Shown here in pieces: positions 33,301 to 43,592 of a stretch of DNA of 64,000 bases; position 1 is the stretch's first letter; each line of letters opens with the position of its first letter. This DNA comes from Nereocystis luetkeana (lineage: Eukaryota > Sar > Phaeophyceae > Laminariales > Laminariaceae). The translations under genes were made by a program, and so were the position numbers. The notes under the pieces are model-generated. The model made no database searches and had not been told where the DNA came from. It saw only the letters and a list, made by a program, of their open reading frames with translations. The stretch spans positions 8,760,790-8,824,789 of the forward strand of contig JARUPZ010000017.1 of assembly GCA_031213475.1 (NCBI GenBank). The letters run 5' to 3'.

Positions 33301-36300
33301 ACGTTCCGACGATTTTGGGTTAACCCTCTTAGGACCCCAGTCCCGTTTTTGGGGACAAACTACTTAAATTTAGAGTGTGTTGTCCCCACATATGGGAGTG
33401 CGGTGCTAAAGGGGTTAAGGAGGCCCGTCAGTCAGAAAAAAAATAGCGGAAATGTGCTACCTCTATCGTAGAACGCATCGATAACCTTGACTCCGTACGA
33501 GGGGGACAATTGTATCTCGTACGTAGGGTGTATGGTAAGGCACCCACGAGGCAGTTACACAGTAAACACATTGCCGTCATCCATATGAAAGATGTCGACG
33601 GGTGGAAAAAACGGTTTACTTAGTGTGAAGAACACACACACAAGAAAAGAAAAGTGGCCGCACTCAGAAAATGAATCAATTCATTGACGCTGTCATCCAT
33701 GCGCAAAAAAATCCGCCTCAAAAGCGGTTATCTCGACTTTTGATGCGACTCGCCGAACACCTCACGGCGCTTCGCGCTTGGTGCAAGCAATGTCTGCCTG
33801 GCCGGTGAAAACCCGACGTGCTCCGTCCCGGCATTGTAGGGGCGCGAGGGTCTATGGTCATACAACTACGGCAATGGATACTATCGAGTACATCTCTCCT
33901 ATCGAGTACCCCCCCCCCCCCCCCCCCCGCCGCCGCCTCCTCGCTTCCAAACCCGCCCCTTCCTTGTCCCTTGCATAGGTGCTCCTGCTGGACTACGACT
34001 CCATTCTGCACCCCATCGTGGTATGGCTCATGGTGGATGTCGGCCTGCCAAGGAACCGGGTAAGCTGTACGGGCAGAGTATGGGTACAGTGGTCGGACTG
34101 GTCATCACTTAGCCCGTGAACCCTGTCATTGTTTGGTGGGAAGCGATGGCTTGAAATTCTCTGTAGGGTTAGGGTTAGGGTTAGATACTTATTCCAGCGT
34201 AAAGATGTGCAAGGGGTGCGTAGGGACGTGTTGACTCCCTTTTTTCGGCCAGGCTTGATTTTCGGTCTGGTGTACCCGCGAGGGTCTCAGAGTCCAGGTG
34301 GTGTGACTGTCTGCACGATCAGAGGGGACGGTTTTATGACAGCGTGTGTCCTACACGGAATTTCGGTTACAAAACGAAATATGTACCTGGTATGCTACTG
34401 CCGGTATGTAACTGCAGTAGATACCCTGATGTATGGACCGTTTGGCTTGAATACCCTGTACATTTAAGGACCGCTTGGCTTAAATACCCTCAAGATATGG
34501 ACTGCTTGACTTGAATACCCTAAATGTAAGAATCGTTTGGCTTAAATGCCCTACACAATCGTTTGGCTTAGATGCCTTGAAGGTAAATTTAAGGACCGCT
34601 TGGCTAAAATACCCTCAAGATATGGACTGCTTGACTTGAATACCCTAAATGTAAGAATCGTTTGGCTTAAATGCCCTACACAATCGTTTGGCTTAGATGC
34701 CTTAAATGTAATAATCGTTGGGCTTAAATGTCCTAAATAGAAGGACTTTTTGGATTAAATACTCTAAATGTAAGGACCGTCTGGATTAAATACCCTATAA
34801 AAAGGACCGGTTGGCTTAAATACCCTAGATGCAAGAACCGGTTGGCTCAAATACCCTAAATATAAGAACCGTGTGACGTCAATGTCCGAAATGCAACGAC
34901 CGTGTGACTTGAATGCCCGAAATGTAAGGAGCGTGTGACTTAAAGGCCCCAGATATAAGGTTCGTTTGGCTTAAATGCCCCGGATATAAGGCCCGTTTGA
35001 CTTAAATGCCCCGGATATTAGGTCCGTTTGGCGTAAATGCCCTAAATGTAATGACCGTTAGGCTTAAATGCCCGAAATATAAGGACCGTTTGGCTTAAAT
35101 ACCCAAACTATTAAGGACAAACCGTCCTTGTAATTCGGGACACAGTGCACAAACGGTCGTTGTATTCTGGGACGTTGTGGTGCATTGTTTCGTAGCATGG
35201 CCCTTGATCGACGCCGGCCTGCCAAGGGACCGGGTACGCTCGGTACACCGACAGACTGTACAGTAGTTTGCGCCAATCACGACACCATTGATGACCCTCA
35301 ACTACCCTGTAAAAATGATATTACGGGGGGCCATAGTAAACAGGACCAAATAATGTCGGTAAAAATAGGTAAGTATATACTGGTAGGTGGTTGTGTCTAC
35401 CGTAGGTCCTATTTACTATGGTCCCCCGTAATACCACGCTGATATCAAGTACTTTTTTCGCCAAAAAATGTGGGTACAGCTCTAAAGGAGTTAAAAAAAC
35501 TCTATATATATTCTTTTTCTTTCTGTGGGCCAGGTTTTTATTTTCAGATGGGGCAAGGTTGTGTCCCGCACTGACTTCAGTATGCACTCTGTATTTGTTC
35601 GCGATGCGGCCGTCTGGGTGGGCGTCGGACTGCCAGGGAACCGGGCACGCTACCTACCATCCGTGCACTGACAAGACTGAGTGTGTACGCACATGTGCAG
35701 AACGCGACACAACCCAACCCTTATACTATTACGGGGGGCCATAGTAAATAGGACCGAGTATTGCTAGTAAAAAAAACGAATATATATAGGTTTTGGTGTG
35801 TACCGTAGGTCTTATTTAATATGGCCCCCCAAGGCGGATGTTTTTCAAATGCAGCTCTAAGGGGTGAAGGAACGCTTGATGTTTTTTTTCTTATTTTGAC
35901 CCGGGTTCTTATTCCTGAGATGGGGCGGGGTGTGCCCCGCACTAATTTCAGTATAAAACATGTTTCTCGGTGGGCCGTCGGCCTCTGCCAAGCAAAGGGT
36001 GAGCCGCAAGCCATGTGATGTGCACTGGTTGTCTGCCTACAGGACGCGGCTTCGTACTGCTGTTCGTACGACGCACCACTTTGTCCCTCAATATCAGGAC
36101 CGTTTGTATCGAATATTAGTATAGAAATGGTCCCTATGTTTAGGTACATACCAGGTAGTGGAAAAGCTATATCTGACTCTAACTCTGAGTAAATTGTCCC
36201 CACAGCGTGAGTATGGCCCTAAAGGGCCCATAAGAAACGGTCGGTTCACTTATTTTTGGCTAGGCCAGGGGCAAACGGGGAAAAACAAAACGAGCCATCG

Positions 36301-37306
36301 TACTCCCCCCCATGTCAGCAACAAAATAAAAGTCCACTTTTTTCTTATTTTATTTACTTGGTTTTAGTATACCTTCCCCGTCTGGACTCAATAAAATAAC
36401 AAGGGTGTCATATTTTTCATGGTAGACCCTTGAAAAAAACTAACATGTTCTCATTTTTGGCCGGGCTCAAGTTCCTATTATTTTGTGAGGTAGGGTGTGT
36501 GCCGTGTATACTCGCACAAGAAAAGTCCGTATACGATTAGCTTCTTGTTTCCGGGCCAGGCTCGATTCTTACGCACGCGAGTCAGGGCCGTACACTATTT
36601 GAGCACTGTAATATGTTTGTTCAGGCCTCTAACTAGTGCCGTGTGTACAAACTCCCACGATTTGATGCCCTCCTCGCCAAAGGAAAACAAAAAAACGGTC
36701 CCGATATTTTTCGGGGGGAGGAGGGGGGGGGGGGCGGGGGGGGGCGGGGGGCGTCGGCGCGTCCGATCGATGCCGCACCCCCCCGTCCTTCTGACTTGTG
36801 ACTCCCCCCCTACAGCTTTATGGTCATACGACTACGGCCATGCATGACATAAGCACACCCCTCCCCTCCCCCCTTTCCAACGTGTTTTGGGGAATGCCAT
36901 TTCCATGCCCTCCCCCCCCCCCCGTTCGCTTTCTGCCCCCGGTCCCTTCTAGAATGGGATGCGCGGTTAGTGGCCATTTTTTTAAAGGCAAGTAGCAAAT
37001 GAGAACGCCTCCCTTCTTCGTCCCTGCCCCCGCCCGCCTCTTCCCCCCCCCCCCCCCCCCCCGCTCCTCCTCTCTTCCCCTCCCCTGTTGAAAACTATGT
37101 TTTGTGCTTAGGTGGCGCAATTTGTAGCCTCGTGTCCTCGTGTCCTCGCGTCTGACCTGGAGATGGACCTGTGGCCTAGGAAGAGGTACGTGTTTTGTCT
37201 CATTGTTTATGCCATTGGGTTAGGGTTAGGGTTAGGGTTACCTGCCTGTCTGCCAAACCGGTTGTCCACTCGTCTGTCTGTCTGCCTGTCTGGTCGTTTG
37301 TATATA

Positions 37307-37379
<73 letters not shown>

Positions 37380-37382
37380 GCC

Positions 37383-37419
<37 letters not shown>

Positions 37420-40400
37420 GCCTGTCTGTCTGTCTGTCTGTCTGTCTTTCTTCATGGCTGTCTACCTGTCCGAACTATTGTCTGGCTGTCTGCCTGCAAG
37501 ACTGCCTGTCTGTATACACTAGCTATGCATGGGTGTTGGCTTGGCTGTACGTTCCTCCGCGTGTCATCAAGTTGTCTGCAACTGCAACTGTGCTGTTTCT
37601 AAGTGCTTTCACTTACAGTGAGGTACACATTAACCCAATTGTCAAATACTCTTTTGATACACGTGGTATGTGTAGTAGCATAACTCTACCTGTGTGTTAA
37701 TAGTTTTACTGGAAGGGGGTCAGATTGTCCGCTTCTCTTTTTTATGCCCCTTCTCCTCCACACGAGCATGTCATGGGCTTCCTTTCTGTGTTTCTGTCTC
37801 ATCCCAAACGAATAAAACTCCCGATGTCCATACTCGATATCCGTTCGAAGTCCATACCCTACCCGACCATACCCTACCCTACCCTACCCTACTCCACCCC
37901 TACCCTATCCTATCCTATCCTACCCCACCCTACCCTACCCACCCTACCATGCCCTATCCCACCCCTACCTTACACTACCATGTCCTAGCTCACCACTACC
38001 CTATCCTACCCTACCCTACCCTACCTCACCCTACCCTACCTCACCCTACCCTGCCCCTACATTACCCTACCCTACCTACTCCACCCTACCCTACCCTACC
38101 CTGCCCTACCCTGCCCTACCCGACACACCCTACCCTACCCTACCCTGCCCCTACCCAACATACCCTGCCCTACCCTACCCTACCCTACATTACCCAACTA
38201 TACCCTACCCTACCTCCTACCCTACCTCACCCTACCGTACTATACCCTAACCCTACTCGACACGGCTAGACCCTACTACACCCTACCCATACCCAATGCT
38301 AAATGCCCGTACCTTGCATCTAACCCGTACCCTACCCTGACCCTAGTCTGCCCTACCCCATCGATATTTTCAGGTGGCTCACCGATGTTCTGGAGCTTGA
38401 AAGCAAGGAAGTAAGGCGGTTATTGACATTGGCCCCCGATTTACTGCATGCCTCCATGGAGGAAACTCTGTCGCCTGCCTGTGATTGGCTCATGGGTGCG
38501 GCGGGATGCGACATGCCGGGCGTTGGCCAGATCTTGGCCAGGTGAAGAGGTCGCGGTGTTTATTGATGGAAGGGGAGCAGTATCGTCGTTACGATTTTTG
38601 TGTGTGTGTGTGTGTGTGTGTTTTTCTTATATTTGCGGTATGTTGTTGTTTGTGTGGTTGTTGGCTGTTATGTTGTATTTGGTTGTTTGCTGGTGATGGT
38701 GCTGGTGGTGCAGGTGTTGTTGTTGGTGGTGTTGGTGGGGGTGGTGGTGTTGGTGTTGTCGCTGCTGCTGGTGTTGTTGTTCTCCTATCTTTCCTCCTCC
38801 TGAATCGCCTCCTCCACCCCCCTCCCTCAAATCCCTCCCTCAAATCCCTCCCCCCCTCCCCCTCTTCCTCCTTACACTAGATCGCCGGAGCTAGCTTTGA
38901 TGGACCCCGACTTGATGGAGCATAACTTCAATCGAATGTGTACGGATCTGTGCGAGGGGGACACCGAGCAAGCCTCGGCGCTGTTACTGTGGAAACCCTT
39001 CCTGCTGCCTCAAAGCGAGCGCCTAGCCCCGTTGGTGAGGCTCATGACAGAGGACCTCCAGGCCACCTTGTCGCAGGTGGGTGGGTGGGTGGGTGGGTAG
39101 GGCGTGCCGGGCCGAGGGTTGCAACCCGCTGTTGTGGATCGCTCTGTCAGCGGTGACTTAAGAGGTCTGTTGATCGGAAGTAAGGTTGGGTCATCCCTTC
39201 TGACCGGATGATTCACTCTGGGCGGCAACACAAAAGACCTTTCAGGCGTCAATATGAAGATGTACCGTTCCTTATGGTTTCGAACAGAGTGGTTCTTCGG
39301 AAGTATATGTTTTCGTGAGCAGGACTCAATCTCGAAAATTTTGTCCTTCGGGTCAAAAAAAAAAAAGAAGCCCCCGCACGCTGCTATTTACCCCTCTCTG
39401 GGGCCTTTCTCGCACGGGAAGAGTAGTGGCGTGCCCGGACTCGAACCCGCGCGCACGAGAGCCAGAAGCGGACGACCTACCCGATAGGGTGCACAAGTAA
39501 GGAAGTGCCTTGGTGGTGGGCAAGGTGGGTAGGATACGTGGGTAGGTGGGAAGGGTTGGCGGGTATCTTGGCGCAGTAGATGGATGGGTAAGTGAGTGAT
39601 TCGGTAAAAGGATGGGAAAGGCTGGCGTGGGGGTGGGTTGCGTTGTTGGGTATGCGGAGGGGAGGGGCCGGTAAGTTGGGTGTTGGGAGGGTTGGCAGGT
39701 GAGCAGCTTGGAGCTACTGCACCTACTATTGCGGGGGGGGCATAGGTTATAGGACCAAATATTGTTAGTAGAAATGGTTAAATATATACCTGGTAGGTTT
39801 TTATGTATACCACAGGTCCTATTAACTATGGTCCCCCGTAATAGGTACTTGGATGGGTGCAGTAGGGTAGGGTGGTTCGGGTTGGGTGGATAGGTCGACG
39901 ACCCTTCCAGGACCGCAGTCCCGTGTGGGGCACAAACTGCTCAAACTCTGAGTGCCCTGTCTCCAAAACGGGACTGATGTGCCAAAACGTGTCGGCAGGT
40001 CTATATTCTGGTATGTGGCTTGGTGGGTGTTGGATGGTAGGAAGGCAGATGGGTAGTGGGGTGGTGGGGAGGTTGGTGGACATGTGACTGGGTACGTGGG
40101 AGGGTGCTGGGTCGGTATAGTTCAATAGTGGGGTCGGTGGGCCGACCCCGATTGATCGGTGTGTTGTTTGCTGTCCAAGTTTCCCTTCCTCGCCGTCCCC
40201 ATGCTCCCTCCCCTTTCTCGCTATGCACACGAACCATTCTCTGAACTCGAAAGTGCCAGAGGTATCGATACCCTGACAGCAACGGCCTCGCGAAGCAGCC
40301 AGGGGTGGTGGGCTTCGTCAAAGTCTCCCGAGCTGAACCTTAAATATCTTTTTGTTCGACGTGCGCGCCGCAGGCCACTGCTGTGGTGCGCCCTGGTGCT

Positions 40401-41572
40401 GTTGCGGTATACAGACCATATATATAGTAAATCAGAAGCCCACGATGTACCCAACTACCATGTATCCCCCTATAGGCTTACACGCCGTACCAGGTATATA
40501 GTTGGTTTTGATTAGTTGTGTTTCCCCCCGTGTTGCATGGTTGACAAGAAGCTTACCCGTCGTCTTTCTGATCGCCGTACCTGGCCCCTGAAAGGGTTTA
40601 TTTACACAGGTCGAACAGATCATCGAATCCCAACTTTTGATGAGACCTACCGTAGATCTTTTTAGGGCAGACTTAATCTCGATCTGTATGGTCTGTATGA
40701 TCTAGCTCCTGTAGGCGGGTGGGAGCTGTATGATCTGCACGTTCTAGGTCACGTTTCCTGGGTTGCATCTGCCCCACAAGGCAGATCGTTTCACGCCTCA
40801 GGCATATCATCGACAGATCATCTATTCCATCCACAGTTCTTGGTCTAGATAGCTCGAGGCAGATCGATTGCCGATAGTGTGTCATCTGCTGCAGCTCTCG
40901 TGGTGTTGCCGACTGGGACCCGTACAATCTAACTCACACGTTTACTCTATAGGTTGGATCTGCCCTAGAAGGCAGATCCCGCGCAACCTGTCACAACGGC
41001 AGGTGAGAAACTAGATCATCTACTGTAGATAGATCAGGTAGATCAAGACCCCTCTGGTGTGTCCTATGCAAGCATACCTGTTAGAAGGGTCGATGCGTCT
41101 CTCGCTATGACTGCTATATACAGTAACTCCCACTATTAGGGGGAACCATAGTAAGTAGGACCTACGGTACACGCAAAAATCTATATATTTACTTTTTTCT
41201 TCAACAATATTTGGCCCTATTTACTCTGGTCCCCCGTAATAGTGTCTCGCGCTGCTCTGCTGCCGCTGCTCTCTTTCCGCGCAGGCGAGAGAGACGATCG
41301 CGAACGAACCATCCTTCTTGGAGTTCCAGCTGGAAAGGCTTGTCTACCCGCGGCTGGAGGCGGTCAGAAAAGCGGGGATAGGAGACGTTGTCAACGGGTC
41401 ACCGCTCGCTCTCGGCGGAAAAATGAATGTTCTGGGAAGCTTCTCGGAGGCTCGGTTCGCCAAATGGTTGAAACGGGAGTCGCGGTCGGCGACCTTAGAG
41501 GCCGTTGGCGAGACCGTTGGAGGGACGGGTGGAGATATCGTTGGGGAGGCCGGCGAGCGTCGGAGTTGGTAA
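23908..41572 (+). CDS. mTERF-domain protein gene (9 exons)
   Basis: Exons: 23908-24392 (uncertain), 29187-29277, 30668-30763, 31002-31148, 33979-34059, 37112-37185, 38374-38541, 38881-39076, 41285-41572 (TAA). All use GT-AG and phases agree, giving about 541 residues. From exon 2 on the protein shows repeated mTERF motifs: a pair of short helices where a Leu/Pro-rich element is followed by a turn, as in LRAMVVKNPSIL, VAQFVASCPRVL, VRRLLTLAPDLL and VGQILARSPELAL. mTERF proteins form a superhelix that binds nucleic acid in mitochondria or plastids and act in organelle transcription, splicing or translation. The N-terminal exon would carry a targeting peptide, fitting that location. Introns are stuffed with M3 repeats, MITEs and satellites. 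Family call is firm; subfamily and target organelle are not. Confidence 0.8.
24623..25606. mobile_element. Inverted-repeat element of about 984 bp, hAT-like ends
   Basis: It starts CAGTGTTGTGAACCGAAA and ends with the exact inverse. Inside each end lies a longer imperfect inverted zone rich in TCGGTCGGTTTTCGG. CAGTGTTG is typical of hAT termini, but no clear 8-bp target duplication is seen; both flanks are CAG-rich repeat. Lies in mTERF intron 1. No transposase frame. Confidence 0.65.
26390..27095. repeat. Decayed repeats of about 220 bp
   Basis: Three to four units sharing TTCGACGCTATGGTTGA, CACACTG and CCATGGTTGGTTGG, in mTERF intron 1. Confidence 0.55.
27575..27705. repeat. GGTC tetranucleotide satellite
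   Basis: GTCGGTCGGTCGATCGGTC-type sequence; stays open in several frames but is not coding. Confidence 0.85.
28240..29150. repeat. Satellite of about 90-110 bp upstream of mTERF exon 2
   Basis: Units share GCCTCTGATTGCTGTTTGG, GCGACTGTTCAACC and CACCGTGCGTGCG. The last unit merges into the exon 2 acceptor region. Confidence 0.65.
29187..29277 (+). CDS. mTERF gene, exon 2
   Basis: Ends ...CAG|GTTGGT in phase 0 and encodes FLREALGMTHEQAQ, a typical first mTERF half-repeat. The acceptor GAGGCAG is weak and lies at the end of a roughly 90-110-bp satellite (28240-29150) that seems to have grown up to the exon border. Confidence 0.55.
29870..30620 (+). mobile_element. Three M3 repeats in a row, sense in mTERF intron 2
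   Basis: Copies at about 29870-30080, 30085-30518 and 30520-30620, all plus and each ending in a C run. The last ends about 50 bases before the exon 3 acceptor. Confidence 0.8.
30668..30763 (+). CDS. mTERF gene, exon 3
   Basis: Phase 0 to 0, with acceptor TTTTGTGCAG and donor GTGAGG. It encodes GVATEVVAFCTGGGLGLSTR, the helix preceding the next mTERF motif. An alternative acceptor at 30697 would remove ten residues. Two M3 repeats in sense orientation end about 50 bases before it. Confidence 0.62.
31002..31148 (+). CDS. mTERF gene, exon 4
   Basis: 49 codons, phase 0 to 0, with acceptor CCATCCACAG after a poly(C) tract and donor GTGGGA. It encodes LRAMVVKNPSILEAPVSERL and ends DALGAMSVSCPE, the clearest mTERF repeat in the gene. 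Confidence 0.85.
31905..31975 (-). mobile_element. M3 fragment, antisense in mTERF intron 4
   Basis: G run, then TACTCGATATC twice and ATGCATGGCCGTAGTCGTAT. Confidence 0.6.
33134..33479. mobile_element. TIR-6 element carrying a family 2 MITE
   Basis: Same ends and body as the copy at 14052, enlarged by a nested MITE. It is itself inserted in an M3 repeat. Confidence 0.8.
33320..33418. mobile_element. Family 2 MITE inserted in a TIR-6 repeat
   Basis: TTAA lies on both sides (33320-33323 and 33415-33418). It interrupts sequence that is continuous in the sister TIR-6 copy at 14052, showing a TTAA target duplication. Confidence 0.88.
33979..34059 (+). CDS. mTERF gene, exon 5
   Basis: 27 codons, phase 0 to 0, with acceptor CTTGCATAG and donor GTAAGC. 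It encodes VLLLDYDSILHPIV and DVGLPRNR. The acceptor is about 50 bases past the poly(C) tail of a sense M3 repeat. Decayed copies of the donor end of this exon lie in the next intron (35150-36040). Confidence 0.85.
34440..35110. repeat. Minisatellite of about 30-36 bp
   Basis: About 20 units of the form AAGGACCGTTTGGCTTAAAT plus ACCCTAAATGT. A higher-order duplication joins 34467-34580 to 34585-34702. Confidence 0.85.
35322..35430. mobile_element. Family 1 MITE in mTERF intron 5
   Basis: Complete, TA on both sides. The centre carries an extra CTGGTA-like unit relative to other copies. Confidence 0.8.
35730..35831. mobile_element. Family 1 MITE in mTERF intron 5
   Basis: The left end is intact (TACGGGGGGCCATAG); the right end is slightly decayed (ATATGGCCCCCC). 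Confidence 0.75.
36822..36870 (+). mobile_element. M3 fragment, sense in mTERF intron 5
   Basis: TGGTCATACGACTACGGCCA followed by C-rich sequence. A further C run at 37040-37062 precedes exon 6. Confidence 0.6.
37112..37185 (+). CDS. mTERF gene, exon 6
   Basis: 74 bases, entered in phase 0 after TTTTGTGCTTAG and left after two bases at AAGAG|GTACGT. It encodes VAQFVASCPRVLASDLEMDL, an mTERF motif. Confidence 0.85.
37213..37240. repeat. Interstitial telomere-like GGGTTA repeat
   Basis: Four GGGTTA units. Shorter runs are at 19880-19900 and 34164-34185. Confidence 0.8.
37264..37452. repeat. CTGT tetranucleotide array
   Basis: About 45 units of CTGT with rare CTGC, in mTERF intron 6. Confidence 0.95.
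37850..38300. repeat. CCCTA pentamer satellite
   Basis: Imperfect CCCTA units filling the second half of mTERF intron 6. Confidence 0.9.
38374..38541 (+). CDS. mTERF gene, exon 7
   Basis: 168 bases. The acceptor ATATTTTCAG completes the split Arg codon and the donor is GTGAAG, again after two bases. It encodes ESKEVRRLLTLAPDLLHASM and MPGVGQILA, two further mTERF half-repeats. Confidence 0.87.
38881..39076 (+). CDS. mTERF gene, exon 8
   Basis: 196 bases, with acceptor TTACACTAG completing an Arg codon and donor CAG|GTGGGT in phase 0. It encodes SPELALMDPDLMEHNFNRMC and a long acidic helix pair. The donor runs straight into a GGGT satellite. Confidence 0.85.
39421..39500 (-). repeat. tRNA-like sequence
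   Basis: On the minus strand there is a perfect B-box (GGTTCGAGTCC) followed about ten bases later by GCCA, with partial pairing between the ends. D and anticodon arms do not fold convincingly. It is a tRNA relic or SINE head. Confidence 0.25.
39730..39840. mobile_element. Family 1 MITE with internal TACCTGGTA
   Basis: Complete copy in mTERF intron 8. Its centre reads ATATA-CCTGGTA-GGTT, where sister copies read ATATA-GGTT. Confidence 0.82.
39900..39994. mobile_element. Family 2 MITE, decayed
   Basis: GGACCGCAGTCCCG and CCAAAACGGGACTG arms; the TTAA is lost. Confidence 0.6.
40600..41060. repeat. GATCTG-rich dispersed repeat
   Basis: Shares GATCTGCC, GGCAGGTGAGAAACTAGATC and TCTACTGTAGAT with segments at 480-580, 31330-31640, 52630-52950, 54430-54680 and 56560-56720. 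Ends could not be set. Confidence 0.5.
41137..41238. mobile_element. Family 1 MITE
   Basis: TA-flanked copy ending about 45 bases before the last mTERF exon. Confidence 0.8.
41285..41572 (+). CDS. mTERF gene, last exon
   Basis: 95 codons and a TAA stop after CTTTCCGCGCAG, in phase 0. It encodes FLEFQLERLVYPRLEAV, matching the 'L..RI.PR...' end seen in mTERF proteins, then a Gly-rich tail ending GEAGERRSW. Confidence 0.85.
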   Translation, partial: ARETIANEPSFLEFQLERLVYPRLEAVRKAGIGDVVNGSPLALGGKMNVLGSFSEARFAKWLKRESRSATLEAVGETVGGTGGDIVGEAGERRSW

Positions 41573-41904
41573 CTGTTTTACTAGAAAGCGCTCTTGCCGA
41601 AGGGAAGGGGGGGGAGGGCGACTAAAATCAGTCGTTTTCTCGAATGAATTGAGACATTTACCTACCTTATAGCTTCGAGTTTGTTTACTCCAGATCATCG
41701 GTAGACTCTCGTACTTGTGCTTGCAGTTGCCCGGGGGTGCGAATCTTCCAACCGGTGTTTTTTCACACTTTTTACTTGTTTCCTTGTGCCTTCTTCGGTT
41801 GCATAAAACGGCGACTGCTCGCGGTGACGAAGTGCGATGATAGTCGACGAGCCTATCAGCAATTCTGAAGGTTCTGCGAGATAAAACTGAAGGCACGCGT
41901 ACAC

Positions 41905-42045
41905 GCCGGCGCGGAGAAGGGGTTGATGCACACCCTCCTGTCACCACGGCGTGTCCAGAAACCTTAGACCGTTGAGGGGGGTAACCTCCCATGAGCTGAG
42001 CCGGAAGTTGAAAGTAGTGATGAACAAAAAAAAAAAAAAGAGAAG
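41905..42045 (+). mobile_element. L1t repeat, 3' part
   Basis: Shares CTGTCACCACGGCGTGTCCAG and the GAGCTGAGCCGGAAG segment with the copy at 2931, ending in an A run. Confidence 0.55.
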
Positions 42046-43335
42046 GGAGAAGCGCCAACCCTTTTGAGCCCCCCCCCCCCCCCCCCCCCACGTTTAGCGA
42101 CCGAAAACATGGTGAAAAACCGGGCTTCTGAAGCGTGTGCTACGGAGGGGTCGTATATAGTGTTTTTTCTGAGGGTTTTCACTAAAGCAGCTGTGTTTAC
42201 GGGGCTGAGAACTGGATTGACTCAATTCAGCGGGGGATGATGATGCCGATCTCAAAAACATTCAGAATACTGTGTATAGTCTGGTACGCACCCTTGGAAT
42301 TATGTGCTACGCCGCGCCGAAAGATAACTTTTTGACGCCGCGTCTAAAGCAAGGACGTGTGCTATTAGAACGATAGAAGTAGAAGTAGAACCTTTTTCGC
42401 TTTCTGAGGTTTTTAACTTGAGGATCTTCACGTATATCTCTCTGACAAAGAAAAAAAAAAAAAAAAATGCGTTTTGACGACAACAAAAAACGGACGCTCA
42501 CGAGCCCGGCCTATCGCAGGCGTTGTTCGAAATGTATTCCGAGCCGAACTGAGATAAACGATGCTGGGTACCTGGTACCTGGTTTTGGTCGCAAAAACCC
42601 TCCAGTTAGAAACAAAAATGGCCTGAAAATGCTATCAGGCATCCGAGGCGTATATACAGCCGCACGCACGAATGGACTTACATCTTCAACAGTGAAGATG
42701 GTAGGGCTGAGCAGTGGCACATTATGCACTCGCGGATTGACCCGGCCAGTACATTGACCAGTACGTTTTTTTTTTGGTACACGTACGTCCAAGAAACACG
42801 CCATATATTCCAGTATGGAAACCCACCGAATGGGCTTCGGGAGGAGAGAGGATTGAGAGGCCAGCACGGAAACCCCCGGAATGGGTTTCGGGAAGCGAGA
42901 GGAGAGAGGAGCTCTGCGCCGCCCCACGGCTGTGGTTGAGCGATGCGTTCCTTATTTTCGCGTGTGTTGGCCTCTTTCTCTGCTCTGACAACCCGATGCC
43001 TGGTACCTGGTGCCTGCTGGACTCGTGACGTTCCTTCGTGTTTTGGCAATGTTTTCGTTCCGGCTCTTTGGTTCCAGCTCGTCTTTGCTTTTTTATGCTT
43101 CGATTGCTGATTGGAGGCTACTATTATAATAATACTACTATGTGCTCCCACGGTAGCGAAAGAGTAGTATCACCCAATTTTTTCACCACGGTTTATATCA
43201 GAGCGGTTGTGCAGGATGTCGACGAGTAGAAAGAACGGCTTAATGTGAAGAACACACATACCAGCAGGGTATTCTCGTACCAGGCCTCAAAATAATGTGT
43301 TTTCCAGAGTATGCAAAAGTGCGTCGAGATTCTAA

Positions 43336-43440
43336 TCCTGGGAACCATAGTAAATGGGACCTACGGTACATACAAAAAAACTATATATTTACACATTTTT
43401 ACCGATAATATTTGGTCCTATTTACTATGGTCCCCCGTGA
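43336..43440. mobile_element. Family 1 MITE
   Basis: The left end is trimmed (GGGAACCATAG); the right end is complete (CTATGGTCCCCCG). Confidence 0.78.
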
Positions 43441-43489
43441 TAGTCATAGTAGGCCGCGAAAGTGTCTCGTGCACCACTATTGATACTAT

Positions 43490-43592
43490 TACGGGGGGGC
43501 ATAGCTAACAGGACCAAATATTGTTAGTAAAAATGGTTAAAGATATAGGTTTTTATGTCTACCATAGGTCCTGTTAACTATGATCCCCCGTA
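43490..43592. mobile_element. Family 1 MITE
   Basis: Complete TA-flanked copy only 50 bases from the previous one, in the opposite orientation by its centre. Confidence 0.82.

Larger units (their letters stand above)
32644..33926 (+). mobile_element. M3 repeat split by nested insertions, sense
   Basis: The 5' part is at 32644-32740. Continuation at about 33075 (GCGGTCACCACGGCTGGCGG) is broken by a TIR-6 element (33134-33479), then runs on to a C run at 33908-33928. The tail ends about 50 bases before the acceptor of mTERF exon 5. Confidence 0.72.
35150..36040 (+). repeat. Decayed echoes of mTERF exon 5
   Basis: Three copies, around 35190-35260, 35590-35670 and 35960-36010, resemble the donor half of exon 5. 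The best is GCCGGCCTGCCAAGGGACCG beside the exon's GTCGGCCTGCCAAGGAACCG, still followed by a GT. Confidence 0.65.

Noticed and set aside
37112-37522. 136-codon frame with CLSV repeats
   Set aside because: Only 37112-37185 is exon; the rest is CTGT satellite.
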